Shown: positions 23,443 to 31,665, numbered from the stretch's first letter. The stretch is DNA of 44,039 nucleotides from CAXXOK01 sp964640955 (GCA_964640955.1 CAZXJI010000024.1:1-44039), one strand, 5' to 3'. Notes: a model not told the origin generated them from the letters alone. Program-made: numbers and translations.

Positions 23443-25080
23443 CGCCCTATACTCTTCCGGCTTCACGTCGTATGGCACCCGCCAACCGTTCCCCGCGATC
23501 CGGTCGATCAGCTTCCGGGCTTCCTCGAACGGCCACGTGCCCACGTGCTGAAAGCCCTTGCCTTCCAGGAACCGGATCTGCTTCGGGGTCGTAAGCCCTT
23601 CGTTTCTTCGGACAGCCAGCCTGTCCAATAGCTTGGCGGCCTTGCCGGCGTTGTCGATCTCGTCAGGCAGGATGCCCAGCTTCTCCAGCGTGGCCTTCTG
23701 CTTGTCGCTGGCCGGGGCCATCTCCCAGCCGAACGCAGGCGTGTACCCGCTCAGGTCCTCGGCCTGGATGCTCATTTCAAACTGCAGCGGATCCACCAGC
23801 TTGCGTTTGCGGTGCTTCATCTCGGAAAGCGCCTTGGCAAGCGCTTCCTCGCGCTGGGCCACCACGTCGCTTTGCGCCTTCTCCTCAGCCGCTTCCAGGT
23901 CTACGGCGCACCCCAGGTCGGCTTCCAGATTCAGGGTCATCTGCTGGGCGACTTCCTCGTTCTCGGCGATCAGCGCCGCCGGGTGGCACAGCTCGTGCCG
24001 CTCCGTGTTCCACAGGAAATCGAGCAGCAGCAGGTTCTCCTTGCCGGGAAACAGCCGTGTGCCGCGCCCCACCATCTGCACATACAGGCTGCGGATCTTC
24101 GTGGGGCGCAGCACCACGATGCAGTCTACGCTCGGGCAATCCCAGCCCTCGGTCAGCAGCATGGAGTTGCACAGCACGTTCGTCTCGCCCCGATCGAAAG
24201 CTGAAAGCACCGCCTCCCGGTCGCGGCTCTCGCCGTTAACTTCCGCCGCGCGAAAGCCGTGCTTTTCCAACAGGTAGCGTATTTTCTGGCTGGTGGCAAT
24301 CAACGGCAGGAACACCACCGTCTTGCGGTTCATGCACACCTTCGCCATCTCTTCGGCGATCTGCTCCAGATACGGGTCCAGCGCCGTGCCCAGCCCGTTT
24401 GCGGCGTAGTCTCCCGCGCTCATGGCCACCCCGCTGATGTCCAGCCGAAGCGGAATCGTCATCGCCTGGATCGGGCACAGATACCCTTCCCGGACGGCCC
24501 GCGGCAGGGTGTACTCGTACGCCAGCGTTTCAAACACGGCGCCGAGGTTCTTCATGTCCCCGCGATCCGGCGTGGCGGTTACGCCCAGCACCCGCGCGTC
24601 GCCGAAGTGATCCAGAATGCGCCGGTAGCTGTCGGCCAGCACGTGGTGCGCCTCGTCCACCACGATCAGGTTGAAGTAATCCGCCGGGAAGCGGTTCAGC
24701 CGCTTTTCCCGCATCAGGCTCTGCACGCTGCCGACCACGACGCGATACCAGCGGCTTTCGCTGTCCAGGCAGCTCTGCTCGGCCTTCTCGGTGGCACACT
24801 GCAGTCCGGTGGCCTGCGCCAGCTTATCCGCCGCCTGGTCCAACAGCTCGCCGCGGTGCGCCAGCACCAGCACGCGCTCGCCGCGACGCACGTGTTCCTC
24901 GATCACCTTGGCGAAGATGATCGTTTTCCCGCCGCCGGTCACCAGCACCAGCAACGTCCGCCGTACGCCGTCGGCCCATTGCTTCAGAATGGCGGTTTTC
25001 GCCTCTTCCTGATAGGGCCTGAGCGTCATGGGCTTTACCGCTGCCGGCCGGTCGGGGGTCAGCAGGCTCAACTGTGTCAT
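23440..25080 (-). CDS. DEAH-box SF2 helicase
   Basis: The 546-residue protein has LRPYQEEA (20-27), Walker A TGGGKT (48-53), DEAHH (142-146), GVTATPDRGD, and C-terminal helicase motifs NVLCNSMLLTEGWDCPSVD and QMVGRGTRL. This places it with the SSL2/type III restriction-like helicases common in phage replication modules. A helical, charged C-terminal region follows. It likely acts in replication fork or recombination processing with the Sak4-like and SMC-like ATPases upstream. Confidence 0.88.
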   Translation of the reverse strand: MTQLSLLTPDRPAAVKPMTLRPYQEEAKTAILKQWADGVRRTLLVLVTGGGKTIIFAKVIEEHVRRGERVLVLAHRGELLDQAADKLAQATGLQCATEKAEQSCLDSESRWYRVVVGSVQSLMREKRLNRFPADYFNLIVVDEAHHVLADSYRRILDHFGDARVLGVTATPDRGDMKNLGAVFETLAYEYTLPRAVREGYLCPIQAMTIPLRLDISGVAMSAGDYAANGLGTALDPYLEQIAEEMAKVCMNRKTVVFLPLIATSQKIRYLLEKHGFRAAEVNGESRDREAVLSAFDRGETNVLCNSMLLTEGWDCPSVDCIVVLRPTKIRSLYVQMVGRGTRLFPGKENLLLLDFLWNTERHELCHPAALIAENEEVAQQMTLNLEADLGCAVDLEAAEEKAQSDVVAQREEALAKALSEMKHRKRKLVDPLQFEMSIQAEDLSGYTPAFGWEMAPASDKQKATLEKLGILPDEIDNAGKAAKLLDRLAVRRNEGLTTPKQIRFLEGKGFQHVGTWPFEEARKLIDRIAGNGWRVPYDVKPEEYRA

Positions 25081-25141
25081 GGTCTTTCCTTTCGTCTGCC
25101 TTCTTCCCGGTGGCTTAGGCTTGTCAGCCGCCGCGCCCGGG

Positions 25142-25215
25142 CGCCCGGATCAGGGTGAGCTTGGTAGCAGCACGGTCAGTCACGCTTACGTTCGGCGTGC
25201 TGCCTGATCCGGGCG
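25142..25215 (-). ncRNA. Stem-loop element between DUF669 and helicase genes
   Basis: CGCCCGGATCAGG and its perfect complement are 48 bases apart and enclose a second pairing, GCAGCACG with CGTGCTGC, leaving one side bulge of about 12 bases and a 21-base loop. A 74-base element this well paired is unlikely by chance. It lies in the leader of the helicase gene and may be a processing site, translational control element or small RNA. A 17-codon frame (MIAGTARIRQHAERKRD) also runs through it. I do not recognise a known class. Confidence 0.4.
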
Positions 25216-25235
25216 GTTCCGGCGATCATGGTTTT

Positions 25236-25721
25236 TTAGAAGCTGCCGGCGGTAAAACCGCCCTGCGGCTGGGCGGTGGGCACAGCCATCTGCGCGGCGT
25301 CGTACTCGTAGAACTTGGCAATATCATTGCTTTCGTTTTCATTGCCACTCCTGCTGGTCCACTGCCGAACGGTTACCTTACAGCGGCCTCGCGCGCCCAC
25401 CACCTTCTGCCAGTTCATCCTCAGCTGTTCGCCGTGCTTCCGCTGCCCGATGGCCGCGAAGAACGAGCACAGCATCCCCTCGGTGATGGAGTGCAGAAAC
25501 AGGTTGTGCGTGAGCGTCGTTTTGTGCTGCCCGTCGGTCAGCTCCAGCTTCAGCTCCGCCTTGGGGCAGGGCGGCAGCTTCTCGCTGCCGTTGTGCCGCC
25601 CGCGGGAGAAACCCGTGACCGTAAACCAGTAATCCCCCGCGGGAACCAGTTCGAAGGTCGAATCGTGCTCGATGGTGTCGTCCCAGCCGAATTCGCGTCC
25701 CAGATCATTGGTGTTTGCCAT
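25236..25721 (-). CDS. DUF669 protein, probable single-strand DNA-binding partner
   Basis: The 161-residue protein begins ANTNDLGREFGWDDTIEHDS and has VPAGDYWFTVTGFSRGRHNG, the DUF669 pattern. DUF669 proteins sit between Sak4-like ATPases and helicases in Firmicutes phages and are thought to act as SSB-like proteins. The glycine/glutamine-rich tail ending GGFTAGSF resembles SSB-type C-termini. Context here matches exactly. Confidence 0.8.
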   Translation of the reverse strand: MANTNDLGREFGWDDTIEHDSTFELVPAGDYWFTVTGFSRGRHNGSEKLPPCPKAELKLELTDGQHKTTLTHNLFLHSITEGMLCSFFAAIGQRKHGEQLRMNWQKVVGARGRCKVTVRQWTSRSGNENESNDIAKFYEYDAAQMAVPTAQPQGGFTAGSF

Positions 25722-25748
25722 AGCGTATAGCCTCTCTTTCGTCCGATC

Positions 25749-26819
25749 TTAAAACGGAGTGTCTTCGCGGTTCGCGAGGATCATGGCCTCCACCTGAGGC
25801 CACGCGCCGATCAGCACGCCCCGCACGAACGCGGGGTCGTAGTTGGCGATCGGGGTGCCGCTGGGGTAATAGCCCTTCTGCGTCACCGCGTACATGATCT
25901 CCTTGGGCTGCACGTCGACCCGTTTCATCAGGTCGATCAGCGCCCTGGGGAGGTCGCCATTATCCGCTGTCGGCGCTTCGGCGGGAGCCTCGGCGGCCGG
26001 GGCGGTTTCCCGCTGCAGGGCTTCCACCGCCGCGACGGTTTCCGCCGCGGGAGCAGCAACCGCCGGGGTAACGGTGGGTTCTCCGGGCTCGAAGATCCGC
26101 GCGATCGCGCCGTAGTCCATGGGCAGCTCCTCCGGCAGTTCGTGGCGGTTCTTAGCGTCCCAGCTGGGCGTGTGTGCGGTGTACATCACCCGTTCGCCGC
26201 CCTGGGCCTTGTTCTTGCCCTTGGCCGCGCCGTTGCCGTCCACGTTGACCACGATGGTCCGGTAGTTGAGAAACAGCAGCAGGTCGCACCATTCCTTGAG
26301 CATGTCGGCCACCTGCGCCCCGGTTTTCTTGCTCAGCTTCAACTCGTAGCGGTCGTAGCTGCCCAGTTCGTCCGGCTGCTCAAACTTGCGCAGCTGGGCG
26401 TGCGCCGTCACCACCACGTGGATCCCGCGGTCGATCAGGTCGCTGAGCAGGTTGAGCAGCTTCCCGAACTCCTCGTACACGTACACGTAGCCCTTGCCGT
26501 AGCCGAAGCTCTCGATGCCCTTCTGGTCGTGCACGTCGCACACGTGCTGGATGCACAGGCGCTCAGCCCAGTCGGCCGTGTCCAGCACGAAGGTTTTGCA
26601 CAGGCCGGGGGTCGCGGCGATCTCCTGTACAATGGAAAGCAGCATCGGCCAGCTGGTGGGCGTCGGGGTGCGGGCGACGTTTTGCTCGTGGCTGCCGCCC
26701 TCTGTGTCGCAGAACAGCGGATCGGGGAAATGTGACGCGAAGGTCGTCTTACCGATGCCCTCGGGGCCGTACAGCACCACCTTCTGCGCCCGGTTGATTT
26801 TTCCGCGTGTGATTTGCAT
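25749..26819 (-). CDS. Sak4-like RecA-fold ATPase
   Basis: A Walker A motif YGPEGIGKTTF (17-27), a GGSHEQ segment and a TFVLDTADWAE strand identify an AAA_24/Sak4-type ATPase used for single-strand annealing recombination in phages. HVVVTAHAQ is the sensor-type strand. The Ala/Glu/Pro-rich stretch (about 250-292) is a flexible linker to a small C-terminal domain. It follows the SMC-like ATPase by 3 bases and precedes DUF669. Confidence 0.8.
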   Translation of the reverse strand: MQITRGKINRAQKVVLYGPEGIGKTTFASHFPDPLFCDTEGGSHEQNVARTPTPTSWPMLLSIVQEIAATPGLCKTFVLDTADWAERLCIQHVCDVHDQKGIESFGYGKGYVYVYEEFGKLLNLLSDLIDRGIHVVVTAHAQLRKFEQPDELGSYDRYELKLSKKTGAQVADMLKEWCDLLLFLNYRTIVVNVDGNGAAKGKNKAQGGERVMYTAHTPSWDAKNRHELPEELPMDYGAIARIFEPGEPTVTPAVAAPAAETVAAVEALQRETAPAAEAPAEAPTADNGDLPRALIDLMKRVDVQPKEIMYAVTQKGYYPSGTPIANYDPAFVRGVLIGAWPQVEAMILANREDTPF

Positions 26820-26822
26820 GGT

Positions 26823-28160
26823 TTAGAAAACTCCTTCCTGAAACGTTCGCGTCCGCTCACTTTGGGGCAGGGATTGCGATCCCCTCCCCAACCTTCCCCC
26901 GGGGAAAGGGGCCGATTCGCCGGTTTCCTCTTGCGGCTCTTCCAGCGCGCCTTCTACGTAGCCGTCCGAAATGACGATGCTGCACTCCCCGCCGGTGCTC
27001 ACCCGCGTGGCGATCGCCTGCAGCCCCTCCTTTTCAAGCCAGCCCCCAAACTCCCGCAGCGTATCGATGTCCATCTGCTCCAGCTTGTCCAGCAGCACGA
27101 ACTCGCACTGCGGGTTCAGCCTGCGCACGATGGCAGTGGCCACGCGCAGCTGGTCGCTGCCGCTCATGCCGTCCCACCGGCAGCCCCTATACATCAGCTC
27201 CCCGTCCTGCACGGTCAGTTCCGGCAGCGGCAGGTCGGCGCCGGCCAGCAGGCTGGTTTTTTGCGTTCGCACCTTGTCCAGCTCGACGGTCAGGGTGTTG
27301 TACTGGTCGCTGTAGGCTCTGGCGTCATCCTCGGCCTTGTCCTTGTCCAGGTTGGCGCGCACCTTGCGGTTGATCTCGTCGATCCGGACGATGCTCTGCT
27401 CCAGCTCGGCGGTGCTTTCGTCATGCAGGTCGAGCGCAGACTTGCGGGCCGTTTCGAGGTCGGCATTATTACCTGCGATTTTAGCCTGCAGATCGATCAT
27501 CATCTGGGCGAGCCGTGCGCCCTCCTGTTCCAGATAGGCAAGGTTTTGCCGTTTGCTCTGGTTCTCGCCGTTGCGGGCGAGGATATCCTGCTGCTGGCGG
27601 ATCAGGTCACCGGCGCTCACCGGCTCGCGGGGCGCATCCGGGAAATAGGGCTGCTCTTTAGCGTATTTCTCCTTCTGGTCGGCGATCTGCCCGATGGCGC
27701 GGCGCCGGTTGTACAGGTCGGTTTCCTGCCGGTCGAGCGCCTCCAGCTGATCCTCCACGCCGATGATGCGCAGGAGCGTGGCGCCCTTTTCCTTTCCGCT
27801 GGACTGCATGAAGCGCGGCAGGTCGAGCGCCAGCTGCTCCACAAAGCCGTTGAGCAGCTGCTGGCCGCTCTTCTGTCCGGACGGGTCGACCACCTTCAGG
27901 TCGCTGTTTTTGCCCTTGCGCTCCACCACCAGCCCGTTGTTCATCACAATGCGGATGTTCGGCGGCAGCGTGCTGCCCTCGCGCTGCGGGTCGCTGGGCC
28001 GGAAGCGTTCGCCGCCCAGTGCCCAGGCGATGGCGTCCAGCACGCTGGTCTTTCCCTGCCCGTTCTTCCCGCCGATCACCGTCAGGCCGTTTGGGGCGGG
28101 CACGAGCTTCACCGCTTTCACGCGCTTGACGTTCTCGATTTCCAGCTGATTGATCTTCAT
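26823..28160 (-). CDS. SbcC/RecF-like AAA_23 ATPase
   Basis: The N-terminus MKINQLEIENVKRVKAVKL with Walker A GKNGQGKTS (31-39) is that of RecF/SbcC ATPases. Coiled-coil helices occupy about 145-300. The C-terminal half has a MSGSDQLRVA signature and FVLLDKLEQMD as Walker B, where Lys stands in the place of the usual second acidic residue. Such phage SMC-like proteins lie with Sak4 and DUF669 in recombination modules. Product length (445) is short compared with SbcC, as usual in phages. Confidence 0.8.
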   Translation of the reverse strand: MKINQLEIENVKRVKAVKLVPAPNGLTVIGGKNGQGKTSVLDAIAWALGGERFRPSDPQREGSTLPPNIRIVMNNGLVVERKGKNSDLKVVDPSGQKSGQQLLNGFVEQLALDLPRFMQSSGKEKGATLLRIIGVEDQLEALDRQETDLYNRRRAIGQIADQKEKYAKEQPYFPDAPREPVSAGDLIRQQQDILARNGENQSKRQNLAYLEQEGARLAQMMIDLQAKIAGNNADLETARKSALDLHDESTAELEQSIVRIDEINRKVRANLDKDKAEDDARAYSDQYNTLTVELDKVRTQKTSLLAGADLPLPELTVQDGELMYRGCRWDGMSGSDQLRVATAIVRRLNPQCEFVLLDKLEQMDIDTLREFGGWLEKEGLQAIATRVSTGGECSIVISDGYVEGALEEPQEETGESAPFPGGRLGRGSQSLPQSERTRTFQEGVF

Positions 28161-28162
28161 GG

Positions 28163-28342
28163 TCAGGTTTTCTCCTTCCCGGTTTCCTCAATGGTCACGG
28201 TGACGCCCTTTTGCGGGTCGATGCCCGCGGCGTCCACCCGGGATTTCTTCAGGTACAGGGTGATGAAGTCCGGCTTTTCGCCGGCCTCGAAGCGATAGCA
28301 GGTCTTGGTTTCCGTCTTGTAGGCGAAGTCGATTTTCAGCAT
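28163..28342 (-). CDS. Small phage protein, 59 aa
   Basis: ATG at 28342 has AAAGGAG 9 bases upstream and opens 59 codons: MLKIDFAYKTETKTCYRFEA, a TLYLKKSRVDA strand and a VTVTIEE close. It ends just before the SMC-like gene's ATG at 28160. The beta-strand pattern and strong ribosome site support a real gene. Similar small proteins precede the ATPase in related phages; function unknown. Confidence 0.75.
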   Translation of the reverse strand: MLKIDFAYKTETKTCYRFEAGEKPDFITLYLKKSRVDAAGIDPQKGVTVTIEETGKEKT

Positions 28343-28363
28343 TTGCGTTTGCTCCTTTCCTGT

Positions 28364-28376
28364 GGTAGAATATGGG
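28364..28376 (-). promoter_or_regulatory. CCATATTCTACC motif in front of an early gene
   Basis: The minus strand reads CCCATATTCTACC about 24 bases before the 59-codon gene. The same TATTCT core, with similar flanks, recurs upstream of several other minus-strand early genes (near 30911-30922, 31365-31375 and 31844-31854). It may be a -10 element or a regulator site. Confidence 0.35.
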
Positions 28377-28440
28377 TGAATCTTGTGGTGTGGTTATCAC
28401 GGTTCATCGGCGGGCTCGCGGTGCAACGCGGGCTCGCTTT

Positions 28441-28884
28441 TTAGCATGCCTTGCCACCGTGTCGATACGACCGGGTCAGGTTGTATTGATGCTTGATCCG
28501 GATCGCAGCATCCATATCGATACCGGCGTGGCCGCAATAGTCGAGAATGCGGATGATCGCGTCGGCCAGTTCAATGGCGATGCCTTCCGGCTTGTCCGAC
28601 TGCGCAGAGCATCCGCCGTCCGGTGTGATAGCCTTACTCCCGCAGGTGTTGTTGTTTCGAGCGTCCTCCTCGATGCACACACCACCCATACGACAAGGGT
28701 AATACAGCATCGGGCGGCCGTTGCGGTATTCCTCCAGGGCTTCGGAAAGCTCGCTGTGCACCAGCGCGATGATCTCGGGGAAGCTGCGGGTATCGTCCCA
28801 CCAGCCGTGATTTACGGCATTCAGGTGGATCTCCTTCGACCACGTACTTAAGGTGCGGGGCCGATCCAATTGGGCGTCATTCAT
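28441..28884 (-). CDS. MazG-like nucleotide pyrophosphohydrolase
   Basis: The 147-residue protein shows the all-alpha NTP-PPase signature, EIIALVHSELSEALEEYRN (with the ExxE metal site) and IELADAIIRILDYCGHAGID (with the ExxD pair). Between the helices is a Cys-rich insertion (CRMGG, then NNNTCG and GGCSAQ) seen in phage versions. MazG-type enzymes hydrolyse NTPs or dNTPs to monophosphates, and have been proposed to affect alarmone levels. It overlaps 28877-29143 by eight bases. Confidence 0.8.
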   Translation of the reverse strand: MNDAQLDRPRTLSTWSKEIHLNAVNHGWWDDTRSFPEIIALVHSELSEALEEYRNGRPMLYYPCRMGGVCIEEDARNNNTCGSKAITPDGGCSAQSDKPEGIAIELADAIIRILDYCGHAGIDMDAAIRIKHQYNLTRSYRHGGKAC

Positions 28885-29143
28885 TCTTTTGCACCTCCTG
28901 AGGGATAGATTCGGCGTCGAGGTGGGAGCCTAACAGGATGCAGGCTTGTCGCCCAATCTGACGAGACACATCTGGGAACGCGGTGGTAACCCACGCTACA
29001 AGTGCGTTTTCTTCCTCCTTAAGCTGCTTTTTCAGGTCTTTCATGTCGTTCTTCATCGGCAGCATCGCAATCTCAAGGGCTGCGATCTTGTCCTTTGTAT
29101 CCAGATATTGCTGTTGCACCGGGTGCAAAACTCTGTTGTTCAT
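28877..29143 (-). CDS. Coiled-coil phage protein, 88 aa
   Basis: ATG at 29143 lies in the ATGA overlap with the upstream SH3 gene, with GGAGGTGA upstream. The protein is a helix with heptads (YLDTKDKIAALEIAMLPMKN, then DMKDLKKQLKEEENAL) and a short C-terminal part. Function unknown; such small coiled-coil proteins are common in early phage operons. Confidence 0.7.
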   Translation of the reverse strand: MNNRVLHPVQQQYLDTKDKIAALEIAMLPMKNDMKDLKKQLKEEENALVAWVTTAFPDVSRQIGRQACILLGSHLDAESIPQEVQKNE

Positions 29144-29763
29144 TCCTTCACCTCCAGATACTGCTCGTCCACGTACCCGTCCCCAACATACGCCCAGCCG
29201 TTCACACGGCATCGTACCGTCACGGTGTCCCCGTCGCTCAGCCAGCGGACCAGCTTGCCGTCCGGGGTCTTGCGCACCCGCACCCGGCCGTCGGATACCA
29301 CCGTGCAGATTTCGGGCGTACCGCCCGGCGGGGTGCTGCTCAGGTAGTCGAGGCTGCACCAAACGAAGCCGCATTCGCCGCCGGCGACCTTCGCCCAGGA
29401 GCCGCTCACCGCGTACACGTCCACCGTGTCCCCGGCCTGAAAGCGGGCCTCCACGCGGCTATGGGCGTCGGGTTTCAGGCGGCCGTTGAGCCAGCTTCCG
29501 TCCGCTACCGTCACGTAGAGCTGCGTCGGGCTGTCTTCCGCCTGGGCGGCGTCCAGAAACGCCAGCGTGATCAGGGCACCGGCCAGCAGCAGGAGCAGCA
29601 CCGTCAGGATCCGGTCGAGCCCCGGCAGGCGCCGCTGGGTCTGCCAGTCCACCGGTATCTTCAGCGGCGGCAGCACCGGCGCGTCCTTCACGTGCACCTG
29701 CCGGATCGACAGCTCGTTCAGCATCCGGCTCACGCGGCGGCGTTCACGCGTCCTGTCCAGCAT
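29140..29763 (-). CDS. Membrane-anchored double SH3 protein
   Basis: A basic cytoplasmic segment (1-50), one hydrophobic helix (RILTVLLLLLAGALITLAFL, 51-70) and then two SH3b-like domains outside: about 78-140 (GSWLNGRLKPDAHSRVEARF, GDTVDVYAVSGSWAKV) and about 150-205 (VRVRKTPDGKLVRWLSDGD, GWAYVGDGYV). SH3b domains bind cell-wall peptides. This is an early gene, not part of the lysis module, so a role in host-surface change or superinfection exclusion is possible. Confidence 0.75.
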   Translation of the reverse strand: MLDRTRERRRVSRMLNELSIRQVHVKDAPVLPPLKIPVDWQTQRRLPGLDRILTVLLLLLAGALITLAFLDAAQAEDSPTQLYVTVADGSWLNGRLKPDAHSRVEARFQAGDTVDVYAVSGSWAKVAGGECGFVWCSLDYLSSTPPGGTPEICTVVSDGRVRVRKTPDGKLVRWLSDGDTVTVRCRVNGWAYVGDGYVDEQYLEVKE

Positions 29764-29989
29764 TTGCGTTCACCTCCTCGATGTAGGCTTCCAGGTCCGC
29801 TATCACGCTCTCCCGGTTGGCGTCCGGCGCAACCCCGCCGATCACGCAGCCGTTGAAGAACGCGCGATACCGGATGCGGTTCACACGGTCGTCGCAATGC
29901 ACCCACTCGGCGCGCACCTGATAACGGGGATCGGCCTCCAGCTCGTAAACCTGCGCCTGCTTGTTAACGCCCATCGGTTGCCAGTTCAC
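29744..29989 (-). CDS. Hypothetical early phage protein, 81 aa
   Basis: GTG at 29989 has GGAGGG 8 bases upstream. The protein (VYELEADPRYQVRAEWVHCD, then VIADLEAYIEEVNA) is a small alpha/beta protein with no recognised motif. It overlaps both neighbours (29140-29763 and 29964-30170), which fits a compact early operon. Confidence 0.6.
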   Translation of the reverse strand: MNWQPMGVNKQAQVYELEADPRYQVRAEWVHCDDRVNRIRYRAFFNGCVIGGVAPDANRESVIADLEAYIEEVNANAGQDA

Positions 29990-30170
29990 TCGGTTGCCCT
30001 CCTTCCTCTTTGCGTTCCCACGGAACGCCGAAAGCGTTCAGCAGCATTTCAGCCATCACCCGCCCGAACACTTCCGCATCGACGTCCATGTACTCGCCGC
30101 CGACCTTTACCAGCTCTCCATCCACAAGGGAGTACCTTGCGCTGACGGGGATATGAAGTATCTCAGCCAT
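29964..30170 (-). CDS. Hypothetical early phage protein, 68 aa
   Basis: ATG at 30170 is preceded by GGGGTGA; a TTG further up (30191) overlaps the regulator gene and is less likely. The protein (MAEILHIPVSARYSLVDGEL then EVFGRVMAEMLLNAFGVP) is small and mostly helical at its C-terminal half. Function unknown. Confidence 0.6.
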   Translation of the reverse strand: MAEILHIPVSARYSLVDGELVKVGGEYMDVDAEVFGRVMAEMLLNAFGVPWERKEEGGQPSELATDGR

Positions 30171-30183
30171 TGCCGTCACCCCG

Positions 30184-30615
30184 TCACACAAGCCTTTGCA
30201 GGCTGTTGATCAGCGCCGAGAGCGCTTCCTTGCACTCCTTGGCGTAGGCCGCGCGCAGTTCGGGGTCGTCGATGCGGCCGTCCAGGCCGTCGCGTTCGAT
30301 GCGATCCTGCAGCACCGCGACATCGGCAATTTCATGCCGGATGCGCAGCAGGGACGCGGGCAGGTCCAGCGACGGGCTGTTGATGTAGCGCCGGCGGTAG
30401 CTCTCGTAATTGCTGAGCATCCAGCCGTGCCACATCATGGGGTCGTCCAGGGCGATCGCCAGCCGGTCCACCTCGTCGGGATGCGGCTGGCTCTCGCCGG
30501 TTTCCCAGCGTTCGATCGTGCTTTCACTCACGTGCAGCTCCGCCGCGAGCTTCCAGCGGGGGATTTTTCGCGTTTCGCGGGCAATTTTCAGGTCGATGTT
30601 CGTGTATTCCGCCAT
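30184..30615 (-). CDS. XRE-type helix-turn-helix regulator, 143 aa
   Basis: The N-terminal 60 residues (RKIPRWKLAAELHVSESTIE, then RWETGESQPHPDEVDRLA) are a clear XRE DNA-binding domain. The C-terminal part is a charged helical domain that may dimerise. It lies in the early operon downstream of a shorter XRE protein and may act as an antirepressor-side or replication regulator. Confidence 0.8.
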   Translation of the reverse strand: MAEYTNIDLKIARETRKIPRWKLAAELHVSESTIERWETGESQPHPDEVDRLAIALDDPMMWHGWMLSNYESYRRRYINSPSLDLPASLLRIRHEIADVAVLQDRIERDGLDGRIDDPELRAAYAKECKEALSALINSLQRLV

Positions 30616-30660
30616 GTTGTGGTCACCGTCCTTAAGGTAAAATAGGATTGTGGAAGGGGG

Positions 30661-30864
30661 TTACGAGGCGGCGGGCCGGTTGCCGCATACCAGCTCGTCA
30701 ATCGTGCAGTGAAGCGTTTGCGCAAGCGAAGCCAGCGTGTCGGCGCGGGGGCTGGGGATAATGCCCAGTTCAATGCGCGCGATCGTTGCCCGGCCGATGC
30801 CGCTCTTGTCCGCCAGCTGCTGCTGGGTCAGGCGGGCGGCTTTCCGGAGAGGCTTGAGGTTCAT
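30661..30864 (-). CDS. Cro-like XRE protein, 67 aa
   Basis: ATG at 30864 is preceded by GAAGGTGA. The 67-residue protein is nearly all helix-turn-helix: MNLKPLRKAARLTQQQLADK and GIGRATIARIELG, ending LHCTIDELVCG. The longer open frame to 30963 has no ribosome site. As a small XRE protein in the minus-strand early operon it is the natural Cro-like counterpart of the plus-strand repressor at 32901. Confidence 0.8.
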   Translation of the reverse strand: MNLKPLRKAARLTQQQLADKSGIGRATIARIELGIIPSPRADTLASLAQTLHCTIDELVCGNRPAAS

Positions 30865-30944
30865 TCGTTCACCTTCTTTCGTGGAAGCATTTGTGATACA
30901 ATGGAATTTGTTAGAATATGGGTTCGAAAGGAGGGAGTGAGTAT

Positions 30945-31145
30945 ATGAAGCGTTACTTCGCAAATCTGCTTGGTACTTGGGTTGATATTACCGATGCCGC
31001 GACTGTCGGGAAAAACCAACCTGCAGCGGTTTGGTTTGAGGAGCATTTAAAATCTCCGATGGATTTCGACTACATCAACGTTCAGTACGAAGGGAAGAAC
31101 TATCGAATCCATACGTCGATGATTCAGGTCGTCACAACCGACTAA
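30945..31145 (+). CDS. Small plus-strand protein, 66 aa
   Basis: ATG at 30945 follows AAAGGAGG and opens 66 codons (MKRYFANLLGTWVDITDAAT, then FDYINVQYEGKNYRIHTSM). The beta-rich C-terminal half looks like a true small domain. It lies divergently next to the Cro-like gene and its stop overlaps the stop of 31142-31312 by four bases. Upstream, TGATACAAT at about 30890-30900 resembles an extended -10. Function unknown. Confidence 0.65.
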   Translation: MKRYFANLLGTWVDITDAATVGKNQPAAVWFEEHLKSPMDFDYINVQYEGKNYRIHTSMIQVVTTD

Positions 31146-31312
31146 AGGGCTTCCATTTTGATGGCCGGTATCAGTTCCTGTGCGGCAGGCAGTTCAAGGC
31201 GGTCTGTCGCGCAGGAGAATTCCTTATCGATCGCCTCCTTAACGCGACGCCATTCGATGTACTTCAAACCTGCAACGGCTTTTGCGATTGCCTCAACCTT
31301 TTCAGGCGTCAT
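31142..31312 (-). CDS. Small early protein, 56 aa
   Basis: ATG at 31312 follows AGGGAGGTGAG and the first copy of the repeated GACATCGCC leader. The protein (MTPEKVEAIAKAVAGLKYIE, RRVKEAIDKEFSC, then a short C-terminal helix) is small and helical. I do not recognise it. The longer frame to 31396 runs through the leader and is not used. Confidence 0.65.
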   Translation of the reverse strand: MTPEKVEAIAKAVAGLKYIEWRRVKEAIDKEFSCATDRLELPAAQELIPAIKMEAL

Positions 31313-31316
31313 CCAC

Positions 31317-31350
31317 TCACCTCCCTTCATGGCGATGTCTCTTGTTGTCA
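31317..31350 (-). repeat. Repeated 5' leader, copy 1
   Basis: The minus strand reads GACATCGCCATGAAGGGAGG directly before the start of 31142-31312. It is a shorter version of copies 2 and 3 and carries the ribosome site. Confidence 0.75.
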
Positions 31351-31389
31351 CTTGGTAGCGTTGTCGTAGAATAGCTAAGGAGATTGTGT

Positions 31390-31665
31390 ATGTCACGCGT
31401 AGTAGAAAAACAACGGTTAGTCCATTGTTACAAGCTTGGTTGTAGGTTCAATGTATGGGAAACATATTCCGAAATCGGCGATACCGGAATGGCAGAACTG
31501 TCCGTTACGCTTTGCCCGGTAATGGCTCGGGGTCAGGGGTATGATCGCTACCGGTGCGATGGTCGTTCAGAGTGGGGTTTGCCTTGTCTGTACGCTCGGG
31601 GACAGGCGGAAAAACCTGTTCCTGTTCCAGAAAGCGAAACGCCTTCCGGACGATTTGGTCGTTAA
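31390..31665 (+). CDS. Small Cys-containing plus-strand protein, 91 aa
   Basis: ATG at 31390 is preceded by AAGGAG at 7 bases. The product (MSRVVEKQRLVHCYKLGCRF, then VTLCPVMARGQGYDRYRCDG) has five cysteines that could bind zinc. Its 3' half is antisense to the minus-strand gene 31505-31807. The last 25 residues are Pro/Glu-rich and may be non-native. The gene is plausible on its ribosome site and N-terminal sequence, less so over the overlapped part. Confidence 0.45.
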   Translation: MSRVVEKQRLVHCYKLGCRFNVWETYSEIGDTGMAELSVTLCPVMARGQGYDRYRCDGRSEWGLPCLYARGQAEKPVPVPESETPSGRFGR

